The notes: generated by a model from the letters alone, not told the origin. A DNA stretch of 34,061 nt from JAUREX01 sp044356825 (GCA_044356825.1 JBIKVM010000009.1:1-34061), one strand, 5' to 3'. Numbered from the stretch's first letter, positions 1-8,319 are shown. Numbers and translations are program-made.

Positions 1-1920
1 CGACCCCGCCCAGCGCAGCGGCTGCACCCCGCGGTCGAGCGTCACCACCCCGTCGCCGGCCCGCAACCCCTCGACCGGCCGCGCCCCGCGGTCGGTGAGG
101 ATGAGGGTGCCGGCGGCAAAGCAGATGACGCCCTGCGCGTTGAAATAGATGATGTTGTCGGGCTGGCGCGTCTGCCCCGGTGCCAGGGCTCGGTTGTCCG
201 AGGCCACGTCCATCTTCGCGAGATGGCGGCCGAGGACGAGGTAGGCTTGGGATTGGTTGCCCGACCCGCTTCCGACCATGAAGTCGTCAAGGCCGTCGCC
301 ATCGACATCGCCCGCCGCCCAGGCGTTGAAACCGATGCGGGCATAGATCGACGAAGAGCCGCCATCGCCCCGGAATTCGTAGGAGCCGCGCGCCACGGCG
401 GCGACGTTCGAGAGCGTGATCCAGCCATCGGTCACGTTGTCGGCGGCATCGATCGCGGCCAGATCGGCCGCGAGGATGAGGTAGAGCTTGCCGTTGTCCG
501 TAAGGTTGACGGTGCCGAAGGAGTTCACCGAATCCGACCCGTAGTCGCCGATCAGGATGTCGCTCCGCCCGTCGCCGTCGACATCGCCCGCGGTCGTGAC
601 CCAGATCGGCACGGTGCCGGAACTGGCATCGGTCAGGAAACGGTACGAGTTGGGCGCGGTGGCAAAGTTCAGCCCGCCTACATGCGCGAGGCGCACCTCG
701 TTGTCGTCGGCGCCGAGTCGGTCGAGCGCCTCGAAATCGCTCGACGCGATCAGATAGGCCGCGCCGCGCCCGCCCTCTCGCTGGGCGCCGATCAGGATGT
801 CGGCCCTGCCGTCGCCGTTGACGTCGCCCGCCGTGCCGACCGTGCTGCCGGCATATTCGTCATAGCCTATGCCGTTGAAGATGTAGGATTTGCCGCCCGC
901 CAGACCCTTGAGGTTCAGCACGTCGATCCGCAGGTCGCGCCCGTTCACGGTGTCGGCGGCGACGAGGTCGTCCTTGTGCAGAAGGAAGGCCCGGCCCGAA
1001 TACTGGCTGTCTCCCCACGCCCCTTCGGCGCCGATCAGAAGCTCGGTGAAGCCATCGCCGTCGGTGTCGCCCGCCGAGGCGATCGAGACGCCGAGGCGAG
1101 CATCCTGGTTGGCAGCCCCGCCCCCGATGGTGAGTTCGTAGGAATTGGGCGCGACGCCCCCGGGATTGAGGTGCTGGGCGCCGCCGACGGCCGCAAGCTG
1201 GATGACGCCGTCGGTGCCGCCCGCCGCGTCGAGCGCGGCAAGATCGCTCTGCGCGACCAGATAGACATGACCACGCCCCCCGAAGCCCGCGCCGCCGATG
1301 CCGATGTAGCGCGTGGCGTCATGCGCGCCCGACCCCGTGCCGACCCGCTCGGTGATCGCGCCGACCCCAGTGCGATATAAAACGCTATTTCCATGATAAC
1401 CGCCGAGCTGATCACCCCCCTGACCATCGAAGCGATAGGAGTTTCCGCGGTTGAGGTAGTTGACGATCCGCGCGATCCCGTCGAGGCCGTCGGCCAGATC
1501 GGATGCGGCGAAGTCCTCATAGCTGATCAGGTAGACCGATTCCACAAGATGGTTGGCGTGCTTGAAGATGTAATCGGCTGCCCCGTCACCAGACGCATCG
1601 CCGATCAGGGCGCCAACCGTCCCTATTTTCTTGATCAGGTCTGCCCCGCGAAGGCGCAGCACATAGGGCGAGACATTGGGATTGCGCATGACGATCGTGC
1701 GGTCAAGCGTGCCATCCGCCAGATCGGCCGCGCGCAAATCCTTGCCGCTGATTAGGAACAACTCACCCGCATTAAACGTGAAGCCGTGGTCGTGCACGTT
1801 CCGTTCGGCGATCAGCAGATCAGTAATCCCGTCGCCGTCGAAGTCGGCTGCGAGAACGACGTGGCCTGCTTCTGTCGAAGAGTTCTCACCCACAAACCGG
1901 TACGACATCGCGCGCCCCAT
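1..1920 (-). CDS. FG-GAP repeat protein with C-terminal Hint domain, 3' end beyond window
   Basis: The minus-strand frame is open from ATG 1920 to the window edge (640 residues seen), with an in-frame TAA about 70 nt upstream of the ATG. At least six Asp-rich calcium-binding-like repeats of the form GDxDGDGxxDxLIG are visible (DNA near 1850, 1590, 1060, 820, 580 and 305), as in FG-GAP/integrin-type beta-propellers. From Cys600 (codon 123-121) the sequence changes to CFAAGTLILTDRGARPVEGL, the start of a Hint (hedgehog/intein) domain of the Hint_2 type found in many Rhodobacterales secreted proteins. No classical signal peptide is seen, so type I secretion is a reasonable inference. The first 180 codons are visibly less GC-rich than the rest. 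Function unknown; adhesion or a self-processing surface protein is likely. The C-terminus is missing because of the window boundary, not a mutation. Confidence 0.88.
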   Translation of the reverse strand, partial: MGRAMSYRFVGENSSTEAGHVVLAADFDGDGITDLLIAERNVHDHGFTFNAGELFLISGKDLRAADLADGTLDRTIVMRNPNVSPYVLRLRGADLIKKIGTVGALIGDASGDGAADYIFKHANHLVESVYLISYEDFAASDLADGLDGIARIVNYLNRGNSYRFDGQGGDQLGGYHGNSVLYRTGVGAITERVGTGSGAHDATRYIGIGGAGFGGRGHVYLVAQSDLAALDAAGGTDGVIQLAAVGGAQHLNPGGVAPNSYELTIGGGAANQDARLGVSIASAGDTDGDGFTELLIGAEGAWGDSQYSGRAFLLHKDDLVAADTVNGRDLRIDVLNLKGLAGGKSYIFNGIGYDEYAGSTVGTAGDVNGDGRADILIGAQREGGRGAAYLIASSDFEALDRLGADDNEVRLAHVGGLNFATAPNSYRFLTDASSGTVPIWVTTAGDVDGDGRSDILIGDYGSDSVNSFGTVNLTDNGKLYLILAADLAAIDAADNVTDGWITLSNVAAVARGSYEFRGDGGSSSIYARIGFNAWAAGDVDGDGLDDFMVGSGSGNQSQAYLVLGRHLAKMDVASDNRALAPGQTRQPDNIIYFNAQGVICFAAGTLILTDRGARPVEGLRAGDGVVTLDRGVQPLRWAGS

Positions 1921-2018
1921 GCCCCCGCACGGGGGATCAATGCCCAGATGCCGCCACGGTTCTGCCCCGGAACGGCCGAAATCGAGCCCGATTTACGCTT
2001 CTTTTACTGCTTTTGCCA

Positions 2019-2034
2019 GATTTTCCGGGAAATC
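2019..2034. promoter_or_regulatory. near-palindrome upstream of FG-GAP gene
   Basis: GATTTTCCGGGAAATC has arms GATTT/AAATC around CCGG with one mismatched pair. It lies about 100 nt upstream of the FG-GAP start codon in a short AT-richer gap (1921-2090) between that gene and the 3' end of the MFS gene. It is a candidate operator; no regulator is assigned. Confidence 0.25.
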
Positions 2035-2090
2035 CTCGGCGTTTTGCTACCAGGAGTTGCGCCGTGCGGCCCCGCTACCGCCGCAAGGGG

Positions 2091-3377
2091 TCAGGGCTGC
2101 GCGGGATCGGGCTTTGCCGCCGGGGCCGCGCGAGTTCCGGGCAACAGCGCGATCGCCCCGAGCCCGGCCATCGAGATCGCCGCCGCCAGCACGAGCGCGC
2201 CGCCATAGCCTCCGGTCAGTTCGACCGACAGTCCCCCGGCATAGACGCCGCCTGCCCCCCCGACCTGATTGAGGACATAGGCGACGCCGAGGATCGCGCC
2301 GAGCGACTTCTGCCCGAAGATCTCCGCCACGAGCCCCCCCACCACCACGAGAGCCCCATACCCCAGCAGGCCAAAGACGATCACGAATGCCGCGAGAGAG
2401 CCGATCCCCGGAACGAGCAAGACGCCGAGGATCGCGCAGATCCGGGCCGCGAAGACGAGCGCCAGAACCGACTTGCGCCGCACCCGGTCGGACAGGAACC
2501 CGATGATGAGATGCCCTCCAAGGCCGAAGGCGCCAAGCACCGACAGCCCCGCCGCCGCCGCCGTCGCCCCGTGCCCCGTGGCGATGATGAACGAGGGCAG
2601 GTGCAGGAAGACAAGGTTCATCACGAAGCCGTTCGCGCAAAGCGCCAGCGCGATGAGCCAGAACGCCCGCGTGCCGAGCGCGCCGCGCAGGCTGGCCGTC
2701 GGGCCGCGGTTGCTGGTGGCGGCGGCACGTGCCGCGGCATCGGCTGCGCTCGCGCCGTCAGGGTGCAGGCCCATCTCGGCCGGGTCGGACCGCACGAGCA
2801 GCACGACGCCGGGAAGCAGCGCGAGGGTCGCGCAGCCGATGGCGAGAACGGTCGGCTGCCAGCCTGCCGTCGCAATGCCAACAGAAATCGCGGGCACGAG
2901 GGTCAGCATCGCGACCTTCGTCCCAGATGTCGCGAAGCCGAGCGCGCGCCCCCGCTGGCGGTCGAACCAGCGCACCATGAAGGCGGTCGCGAGCACCGGG
3001 CTGACCGAAGCGAAGGCAAAGCCCCCCAGCAAGAACATCAGCGCGCCGAGCTGCCAGACCGAGCCCGCAAGCGGCATGGCGAGGAACAGCCCCCCGCCGC
3101 AGCCCAGCCCCGCCAGCAGGACGGTCCGCGGTCCGAAGCGGTCCGACAGGTAACCCACGCCCGGCTGCATGACCCCCGCCCCGAGCATCGACATCGCGAT
3201 GGCCGCCGATACGTCGGCGGGCGAGGCCGCCAATGCCTCGGGCAGGAAGGGCATGAACAGACCGAGCGAAAAGCGCGACCCGAACACCAGCAGAAGCGCC
3301 GCGAACACCACCGAAGCCACGATCCAGCCGTGAAACGGCAGGTGGAACCGACGCGGGGCGCCATCCACAGAGGTCAC
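2091..3377 (-). CDS. MFS transporter
   Basis: Probable 12-helix major facilitator superfamily permease of 428 residues in the inner membrane. The GTG start at 3377 overlaps the stop of the upstream decarboxylase gene (GTGA), indicating translational coupling; the same frame stays open further upstream, but that part is arginine-rich shadow sequence. Hydrophobic helices begin at HGWIVASVVFAALLLVFGSR, and a loop 2-3 motif GYLSDRFGPR (the MFS GxxxDRxGRR signature) follows, with a second half-repeat GFLSDRVRRK after a hydrophilic central loop. The fold resembles the monocarboxylate/oxalate-formate antiporter-like branch. Being last in the operon with the tetronate kinase and decarboxylase, it probably imports a hydroxy acid. 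The exact substrate is not readable from sequence. Confidence 0.87.
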   Translation of the reverse strand: MTSVDGAPRRFHLPFHGWIVASVVFAALLLVFGSRFSLGLFMPFLPEALAASPADVSAAIAMSMLGAGVMQPGVGYLSDRFGPRTVLLAGLGCGGGLFLAMPLAGSVWQLGALMFLLGGFAFASVSPVLATAFMVRWFDRQRGRALGFATSGTKVAMLTLVPAISVGIATAGWQPTVLAIGCATLALLPGVVLLVRSDPAEMGLHPDGASAADAAARAAATSNRGPTASLRGALGTRAFWLIALALCANGFVMNLVFLHLPSFIIATGHGATAAAAGLSVLGAFGLGGHLIIGFLSDRVRRKSVLALVFAARICAILGVLLVPGIGSLAAFVIVFGLLGYGALVVVGGLVAEIFGQKSLGAILGVAYVLNQVGGAGGVYAGGLSVELTGGYGGALVLAAAISMAGLGAIALLPGTRAAPAAKPDPAQP

Positions 3378-4030
3378 TGCGCGCTCTCCGCGCGGGGGCG
3401 CAGGCGCGCCGCCTCGGCCGGGTCGATGAGGCGCATCGCCCGGTGACCCACGAGCAGGAAGAGCCGCGCGGTTTCCTCGAGTTCCTCGATCGCGAACTGG
3501 GCCGTGCGCAGGTCGCGCCCCGACACGACCGGGCCGTGATTGGCAAGCAGCACGGCATGGTGGCGGCCCGCCAGCGCCTGCACTGCCCTCGCGAGCGCGG
3601 CATCCCCCGGCGCGTGATAGGGCACGAGCGGCAGACGCCCGACACGCATGAGGTAATAGGCCGTCATCGGCGGCAGGACATCGGCCGGATCGACACCCTC
3701 GAGGATGCTGACCCCGACCGCATGCGTCGAATGGAGATGCACGACAGCCCCGTCGCCTGCCCGCTCGCAATACATGCAGCGGTGCAGGAATGCCTCCTTG
3801 GTGGGCGCATCGCCCGACCGTGGGGTGCCGTCGGGATCGAGATGCGACAGCCGGCCCGGGTCGAGATCGCCGAGCGAGGCATTGGTCGGCGTCATCAGGA
3901 AGGAGCCATCCGACAGGCGCACGCTGATGTTGCCGGTGGAGCCCGGCGTCAGACCGCGATCAAAAAGCGACTTGCCCACCGCGACGATCAGGTCACGCAA
4001 CCGTGTCACCTCGGACAGCTTGGCCGTCAC
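3374..4030 (-). CDS. otnC: 3-oxo-tetronate 4-phosphate decarboxylase (class II aldolase fold)
   Basis: 218 residues from GTG 4030, preceded by GAGGGGGCGA as ribosome site, 10 nt after the kinase stop. The family decarboxylates 3-oxo-tetronate 4-phosphate to dihydroxyacetone phosphate and CO2. It aligns by eye along its length with E. coli YgbL (OtnC): STGNISVRL near residue 31, TPTNASLGDLDP near 47, SGDAPTKEAFLH near 72, VVHLHSTHAVG near 96 and LLANHGPVV near 163. The class II aldolase metal and catalytic residues are present (Glu79, His98, His100 and the His of ANHG). The adjacent OtnK supports this role over fuculose-phosphate aldolase. The protein is cytoplasmic, Zn2+ dependent by family, and translationally coupled to the MFS gene. 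Confidence 0.9.
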   Translation of the reverse strand: MTAKLSEVTRLRDLIVAVGKSLFDRGLTPGSTGNISVRLSDGSFLMTPTNASLGDLDPGRLSHLDPDGTPRSGDAPTKEAFLHRCMYCERAGDGAVVHLHSTHAVGVSILEGVDPADVLPPMTAYYLMRVGRLPLVPYHAPGDAALARAVQALAGRHHAVLLANHGPVVSGRDLRTAQFAIEELEETARLFLLVGHRAMRLIDPAEAARLRPRAESAQ

Positions 4031-4040
4031 ACTCGCCCCC

Positions 4041-5303
4041 TCATCGCAGATGGTCCCACGCGCGCAGGAAGATGTCGGGTGCGCCGAAGTTGCCCGACTT
4101 GAGCAAGAGCGCGAGCCCCTCCTGACGACCGCGGGCGCGCATCCATGGCACACCCGGCGCGACCTTGGCGCCGACATCGAGCCTGCGCACGCCGAGCCCC
4201 CCGATCACCGCCCCCGACGTCTCGCCGCCAGCGACGAGAAAGCGGCTGAAACCAGCGGCCGCCAGCGCGGCGGCAACCTCGGCAAAGAAAGTCTCGATCA
4301 TCTCGCCCGCCTGCGGCCCCGCCGCGGCGCGCGCCTGTTCGACCCCGGCCGGATCGGCCGAGGAATAGACCAGCGGCGGCGCCTCGCCAGCGGTCCCGAG
4401 CGCAAAGGCCACCGCATCCGCAGCGCGCAACCGGCCTGCCGCGATGTCCGCCGGATCGATGCGCAGCGCCGGCACCCCGGCGGCGAGCGCTGCGGCCACC
4501 TGCCCCCGCGTCGCCCCCGAACAGGAGCCCGCGAGAATGACGGACCGCCCGTGGCGGATATCGCGCGCCCCCCATGCCCTGCCGCCCGGCCGAGCGCCGG
4601 CATCGAAGTTGGCCGCGAGTCCGATCGCGACGCCAGACCCGCCGGTGACGAGGGCGCGATCGCCGACCGCCGCCCCGATCGCGCGCAGGTCTGCCTCGGA
4701 CAGCGCATCGACGATGGCGATCCCCTCCATCCCGCCCAATGCCGCCGCAATCACGGCCGCGCCCTGCGCCACCACGGGATGGGGGATGAGATGCACCTGG
4801 CGCCGCGTCTGCCGCCCGAGCACCCGCACGAGGTCGGGGTCGCGCATGGGCGTCAGAGGATGGTCGCGCATCCCGCTTTCGGACAAGAGCCGGTCGCCGA
4901 CGAAGAGATGTCCCAGATAGACCGTGCGCCCGTTGGCCGGAAAGGCAGGGCAGGCGATCGTGCGCGTCTCGCCCAAGAGGTCCATCAGCGCCTCGGCGAC
5001 AGGCCCGATGTTACCCGCATCGGTCGAATCGAAGGTCGAGCAGTATTTGAAGAAGATCTGCCGCGCACCGCCCCCAAGCAAGGCGCGCGCCGCCGCGACC
5101 GACTGCGCGACGGCTTCTGGCGCGGGTATCGTGCGGGACTTCAGCGCGACCACGGCCGCAGTTGCCGATCCGAAGCCTTCACCCGGCTCGGGAACCCCGA
5201 CCACGACGCTGACGGCCATCCCCTCGTCGGCGAGGATCAGCGCGAGGTCCGTGGCGCCGGTCAGATCATCGGCAACGGCGCCAAGCCGCAGTGCGTCCGC
5301 CAT
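4041..5303 (-). CDS. otnK: 3-oxo-tetronate kinase (four-carbon acid sugar kinase family)
   Basis: 420 residues. ATG 5303 (MADALRL) is preferred because AAGGA sits 8 nt upstream; an ATG three codons earlier lacks spacing. The N-terminal half matches YgbK/OtnK: GAVADDLTGATDLA near residue 8, then FKYCSTFDSTDAGNIGPV, PAFPANGRTVYLGHLFV, LLSESGMRDHPLTPM and VTGGSGVAIGLA. The C-terminal nucleotide-binding half (former DUF1537 C domain) contains VAGGETSGAVI and KSGNFG near the end. It phosphorylates 3-oxo-tetronate at C4, giving the OtnC substrate. Gene order 2-hydroxyacid dehydrogenase, otnK, otnC, transporter with gaps of 10-12 nt indicates one transcript. Length agrees with the family. Whether D-erythronate, D-threonate or L-threonate is the physiological starting compound cannot be decided. 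Confidence 0.92.
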   Translation of the reverse strand: MADALRLGAVADDLTGATDLALILADEGMAVSVVVGVPEPGEGFGSATAAVVALKSRTIPAPEAVAQSVAAARALLGGGARQIFFKYCSTFDSTDAGNIGPVAEALMDLLGETRTIACPAFPANGRTVYLGHLFVGDRLLSESGMRDHPLTPMRDPDLVRVLGRQTRRQVHLIPHPVVAQGAAVIAAALGGMEGIAIVDALSEADLRAIGAAVGDRALVTGGSGVAIGLAANFDAGARPGGRAWGARDIRHGRSVILAGSCSGATRGQVAAALAAGVPALRIDPADIAAGRLRAADAVAFALGTAGEAPPLVYSSADPAGVEQARAAAGPQAGEMIETFFAEVAAALAAAGFSRFLVAGGETSGAVIGGLGVRRLDVGAKVAPGVPWMRARGRQEGLALLLKSGNFGAPDIFLRAWDHLR

Positions 5304-5315
5304 CGGGACCATCCT

Positions 5316-6245
5316 TCAGTCAACGGGAGAAATGAGGGGGTGTCCCTCGAAATGCGCGATCAGGTTGTCGACGACGATCTGCTCCATCGCGCGCCGCGTT
5401 TCGTGGGTATGGCTGCCGCGGTGCGACGACAACACCACATTGGGCAACGCCAGGAGCGCCGGCGCGACGTTGGGTTCGTTCTCGAAGACATCGAGGGCCG
5501 CGCCCGCGACCCCCCCCGAGGCAAGCATCTCGATCAGCGCGCCCTCATCGACGAGCGATCCGCGCGCGACATTGACAAGCCGCCCCCCGGGACCGAGCGC
5601 CTGAAGGACAGAGCGGCTGACGATGCCGCGCGTCTCGGGCGTGGCGGGGGCTATGACCACGAGCCAGTCTGCCGCACGGGCCAGATCGTGCAGATCGGCG
5701 ACATACTCCCACGCAACCCCTGCCTTCGGGCTGCGCGCGTGATAGGCGATGTGCATTCCGAAGGCCGCGGCGCGCGCGGCAATCTCGGTGCCGATGCGCC
5801 CCAGCCCGAGTATGCCGAGCGTCTTGCCCGAAAGCTCGCTGCAATTGGGAAACACGCCAGCGGCCCAGCGGCCCGAGCGGACAAAGGCGTCGCCTTCTGG
5901 AATGCGCCGCGCGAGCGCGAGCATGAGCCCGAGCGTGAGTTCGGCCACCGCGACGTTCAACACGCCGGGCGTGTTCGTCACGCGGATGCCGCGCGAACGG
6001 GCGGTCGCCATGTCGATCGTGTCCACGCCGACCCCCGAATTGGCGATGATCTCGAGGGCCGGCAACCGCGCCATCATCGCCGCAGAGACCTTACCGCCCG
6101 CGATCCCACGGATGCGCCCGCCCACGTCGGCCAGCAACCGGTCAGGATCGGGCGCAGCCGGCAGATCGTGCAGCACGAAGCGCGCGGCAAGTGCCGCGCG
6201 GCATTCCGAGCCCACAGGTTTCGAGATCAGCACTTCCGGGCGCAT
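5316..6245 (-). CDS. D-isomer-specific 2-hydroxyacid dehydrogenase
   Basis: 309 residues from ATG 6245, with GGAGTGGAG about 8 nt upstream. A longer frame exists, but this start has the ribosome site. NAD(P)H dehydrogenase of the GhrB/hydroxypyruvate reductase group: Rossmann motif LGLGRIGTE at 147-154, catalytic Arg228 in NVARGSLVDE, Glu257 in ENEPNV and His275 in SSHRGSHT complete the Arg-Glu-His set. The first gene of the operon with otnK/otnC, it may oxidise a tetronate at C2 to 2-oxo-tetronate; the better-known first enzyme of E. coli-type pathways (LtnD) belongs to a different family, so this step is inferred. Glyoxylate or hydroxypyruvate reduction is the alternative. Confidence 0.9.
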   Translation of the reverse strand: MRPEVLISKPVGSECRAALAARFVLHDLPAAPDPDRLLADVGGRIRGIAGGKVSAAMMARLPALEIIANSGVGVDTIDMATARSRGIRVTNTPGVLNVAVAELTLGLMLALARRIPEGDAFVRSGRWAAGVFPNCSELSGKTLGILGLGRIGTEIAARAAAFGMHIAYHARSPKAGVAWEYVADLHDLARAADWLVVIAPATPETRGIVSRSVLQALGPGGRLVNVARGSLVDEGALIEMLASGGVAGAALDVFENEPNVAPALLALPNVVLSSHRGSHTHETRRAMEQIVVDNLIAHFEGHPLISPVD

Positions 6246-6272
6246 CGGCACACTCCACTCCACCCGACCGAA

Positions 6273-6305
6273 CCCTAAGGTCAGACACCCGCACCGGTCC
6301 AATAT
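6273..6305 (-). promoter_or_regulatory. promoter-like element ATATTGGAC before the dehydrogenase operon
   Basis: On the minus strand ATATTGGAC (6305-6297) is followed 18 nt later by TTAGGG. Exactly 51 nt separate the element from the dehydrogenase ATG. It is a perfect inverted partner of 6408-6416. It may be a -35-like TTGGAC or an activator site. Confidence 0.35.
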
Positions 6306-6407
6306 GAAAGCGCCGGGCAGTCATTTGCCAGCCCGCAAGATCGCACCGGCCCCCGGCCGGCGCGCAGGCCCCTTATCCGCCATCGTGAATGAATCTCGGC
6401 CGGATTG

Positions 6408-6440
6408 ATATTGGACGCACACAGTCCGCCCGGCTATCCC
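6408..6440 (+). promoter_or_regulatory. promoter-like element ATATTGGAC before the MmgE/PrpD operon
   Basis: ATATTGGAC (6408-6416) is followed by TATCCC after 18 nt. Exactly 51 nt lie between the element and the ATG at 6468, mirroring the copy at 6297-6305. The rest of the 222-nt divergent gap (6246-6467) shows nothing else I can name. Confidence 0.35.
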
Positions 6441-6467
6441 CCCAAAAGACAACGAGGGACGCCCGAC

Positions 6468-7931
6468 ATGGCAACAGCAGCCGCCTATGAATATCGCGAC
6501 GAGGTCGCCGAGATCCTCGCCCGCTTCACGGTCGGGACGGATGCGCGGCTCGATGCCGCGATCACCCACTCCGCCAAGAGGGCGCTGAGCGACTCGGTTG
6601 CCGTGGCGCTTGGCGCGCTCGATCATCCGGCATCACACATCGCGCGCCGCTTCGTAGCGCCGCTCGCGTCGGGGTCAGGCAGCGTGATCTGGGGCACGTC
6701 GATGCGCGCCAATCCGGACCTAGCAACGCTCGTCAACGGCTCGCTCCTGCGCTGCTTCGACTACAACGACTTCTACGTCGGCGCGCGCAACAGCGGCCAC
6801 CCGAGCGACATGACATCGGGTGTCGTGGCGGTGGCGGAATGGGTCAATGCATCCGGGACAGAGCTGCTGTCGGCGCTGGCCGTGGGATATGACGTGGTGG
6901 GGGCGGTGTTCGATGCCTTTTCGACCGCGCCCGGGGGCTGGGACTACACGAACCTGACGGGGATCGGGGCCGTTGCAGCGGTGGCCCGCCTTCTGGGGCT
7001 GAACGAGGACGAGGCGCGCGAAGCCTTCGGCATCGCCGTCGTGCCTCATTTCGCGAGCGACGAGGTCGAGTCATGCGAGCTCAACCGGCGCGGCGATCTG
7101 ACGATGTGGAAGCGCTTCAACGGCAGCGACGCCGTGCGCAACGCGGTCATGGCCGGACTTCTGGCCAAGGCGGGTGTCGAAGGGGCGATCCGGCCCTTCG
7201 TGGGCAACAACGGCTTCATCGCCAAGCTTGCCAACACGACCGACCCGTTGCCCGTGCTGCGCGAACGGCTCGATCCCTCGGTGCGCCCCAAGCGCATCGC
7301 CGAAACCTACATGAAGCTCTGGCCCGTCGGCTCGGTCGGCCAGAGTGCGATCCGTGCCGCTCTCGAGGCGCGCGCGCAGGTGGCCGATCTCGGCCGCATC
7401 CGCGAGGTGCGCGTCTATTCCGAGGAAGGGGCGTTCGACCATCTGGTGGCGATCCGCCAGGATCCCTATCGCCCGATCTCGCGCGAGACGGCGGACCATT
7501 CGATGCCCTACATCGTGGGCGCGGCCGTTCTCGACGGGTTCATCCACGTCGAGAGCTTCGACCTTGAGCGCGTGCTCGATCCCGCCCGGCAGGATTTCGT
7601 GGCCAACCGCGTCAAGGTCTTTCCCGACCCCTCGCTCGGCACGATCAAGAGCGGCAAGCTTGCCCGTGCGAAGGCCGGCTATCTGTCGCGGGTTGAGATC
7701 GAACTGGACGACGGCCGCGTGGTGCATGGCGCCGCAAAGCCCTTCCCGGGCCACCCTGCCGCGCCCTTCAGCGATGCCGACCTGATGGAAAAGCTCACCG
7801 TCAACGCCGAGCGTTTCGCGGGTGCCGAGGCGGTCGCCGACATCGGGGCGGCGCTGCGCGGCTTCGAGACGGTCGGCAACGTGCGCGACTTCACGCGGCT
7901 TCTTGCCTTCGACTGGGCTGGGACCAGATAA
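6468..7931 (+). CDS. MmgE/PrpD family protein
   Basis: 487 residues from ATG 6468 with GAGGGA 9 nt upstream; an in-frame earlier start lacks a ribosome site. It matches the MmgE/PrpD superfamily (2-methylcitrate dehydratase, cis-aconitate decarboxylase, iminodisuccinate epimerase): an N-terminal helical domain with the typical LSDSVAVALGAL stretch, NGSLLRCFDYND near 90 and SGHPSDMTSGVVAVAE, then MKLWPVGSVGQSAI near 281 and ADHSMPYIVGAAVLDG near 344. The family acts on small di- and tricarboxylates by dehydration, decarboxylation or epimerisation. Substrates are not predictable from motifs. It leads an operon with the Rieske ferredoxin 52 nt downstream, unusual company that suggests action on the oxygenase substrate or product. 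Housekeeping methylcitrate dehydratase is unlikely: no prpB or prpC is nearby. Confidence 0.88.
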   Translation: MATAAAYEYRDEVAEILARFTVGTDARLDAAITHSAKRALSDSVAVALGALDHPASHIARRFVAPLASGSGSVIWGTSMRANPDLATLVNGSLLRCFDYNDFYVGARNSGHPSDMTSGVVAVAEWVNASGTELLSALAVGYDVVGAVFDAFSTAPGGWDYTNLTGIGAVAAVARLLGLNEDEAREAFGIAVVPHFASDEVESCELNRRGDLTMWKRFNGSDAVRNAVMAGLLAKAGVEGAIRPFVGNNGFIAKLANTTDPLPVLRERLDPSVRPKRIAETYMKLWPVGSVGQSAIRAALEARAQVADLGRIREVRVYSEEGAFDHLVAIRQDPYRPISRETADHSMPYIVGAAVLDGFIHVESFDLERVLDPARQDFVANRVKVFPDPSLGTIKSGKLARAKAGYLSRVEIELDDGRVVHGAAKPFPGHPAAPFSDADLMEKLTVNAERFAGAEAVADIGAALRGFETVGNVRDFTRLLAFDWAGTR

Positions 7932-7983
7932 GCGGCGGGGCGCGACACCGCGCCCGTACCGCAACCACCGGAACGATCGACAC

Positions 7984-8319
7984 ATGTCCGCGCCCGCCGA
8001 TCTTGTCTTGCTCTGCTCGATCCAGGATGTCTCCGAGGACGAACCCCTTCGGGTAGAGGTCGGAGGCACGGCCTATGCCGTGTTCCAGTCCGGCGCCGAC
8101 TTTCACGTGACCGAGGATCTCTGCTCGCACGGGCCGGGGTCGCTCTCCGAGGGGTTCCTCGTGGGATGCGAGGTCGTCTGCCCCTTTCATCAGGGCCGCT
8201 TCGACATCCGCACGGGCCGCCCCACGCACCCCCCCTGCGAAGTGCCGATCCGGGTGTGGGAGGCTATCGTGCGCGATGGCGAGATCTTCATTGCGGCGGG
8301 GTCGCCGAAAGACGCCTGA
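7984..8319 (+). CDS. Rieske [2Fe-2S] ferredoxin of a multicomponent oxygenase
   Basis: 111 residues. The Rieske motif is complete: Cys47-x-His49, 16 residues, Cys66-x2-His69 (CSHG ... CPFHQGRFD). Small soluble proteins like this carry electrons from an FAD reductase to a Rieske oxygenase, as with biphenyl or carbazole dioxygenase ferredoxins. Both partners are encoded at 9381-11920 across the LysR gene, so I infer a three-component system. The ribosome site is weak (GGAA about 12 nt upstream). The 3' end overlaps the convergent LysR gene by 32 nt. An alternative is the NirD-type Rieske subunit, but no nitrite reductase gene is present. Confidence 0.92.
   Translation: MSAPADLVLLCSIQDVSEDEPLRVEVGGTAYAVFQSGADFHVTEDLCSHGPGSLSEGFLVGCEVVCPFHQGRFDIRTGRPTHPPCEVPIRVWEAIVRDGEIFIAAGSPKDA

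Noticed and set aside
223..1380. 385-codon plus-strand frame opposite the FG-GAP gene
   Set aside because: Its repeated AVAVDVARR segments are the reverse image of the GDVDGDG repeats, which make sense only on the minus strand.
3705..6278. 857-codon plus-strand open frame opposite the tetronate operon
   Set aside because: Arg/Asp-rich composition with no motifs; it is the antisense shadow of otnC, otnK and the dehydrogenase.
6468..7931. Methylcitrate cycle 2-methylcitrate dehydratase
   Set aside because: No prpB/prpC nearby and the partner gene is a Rieske ferredoxin.
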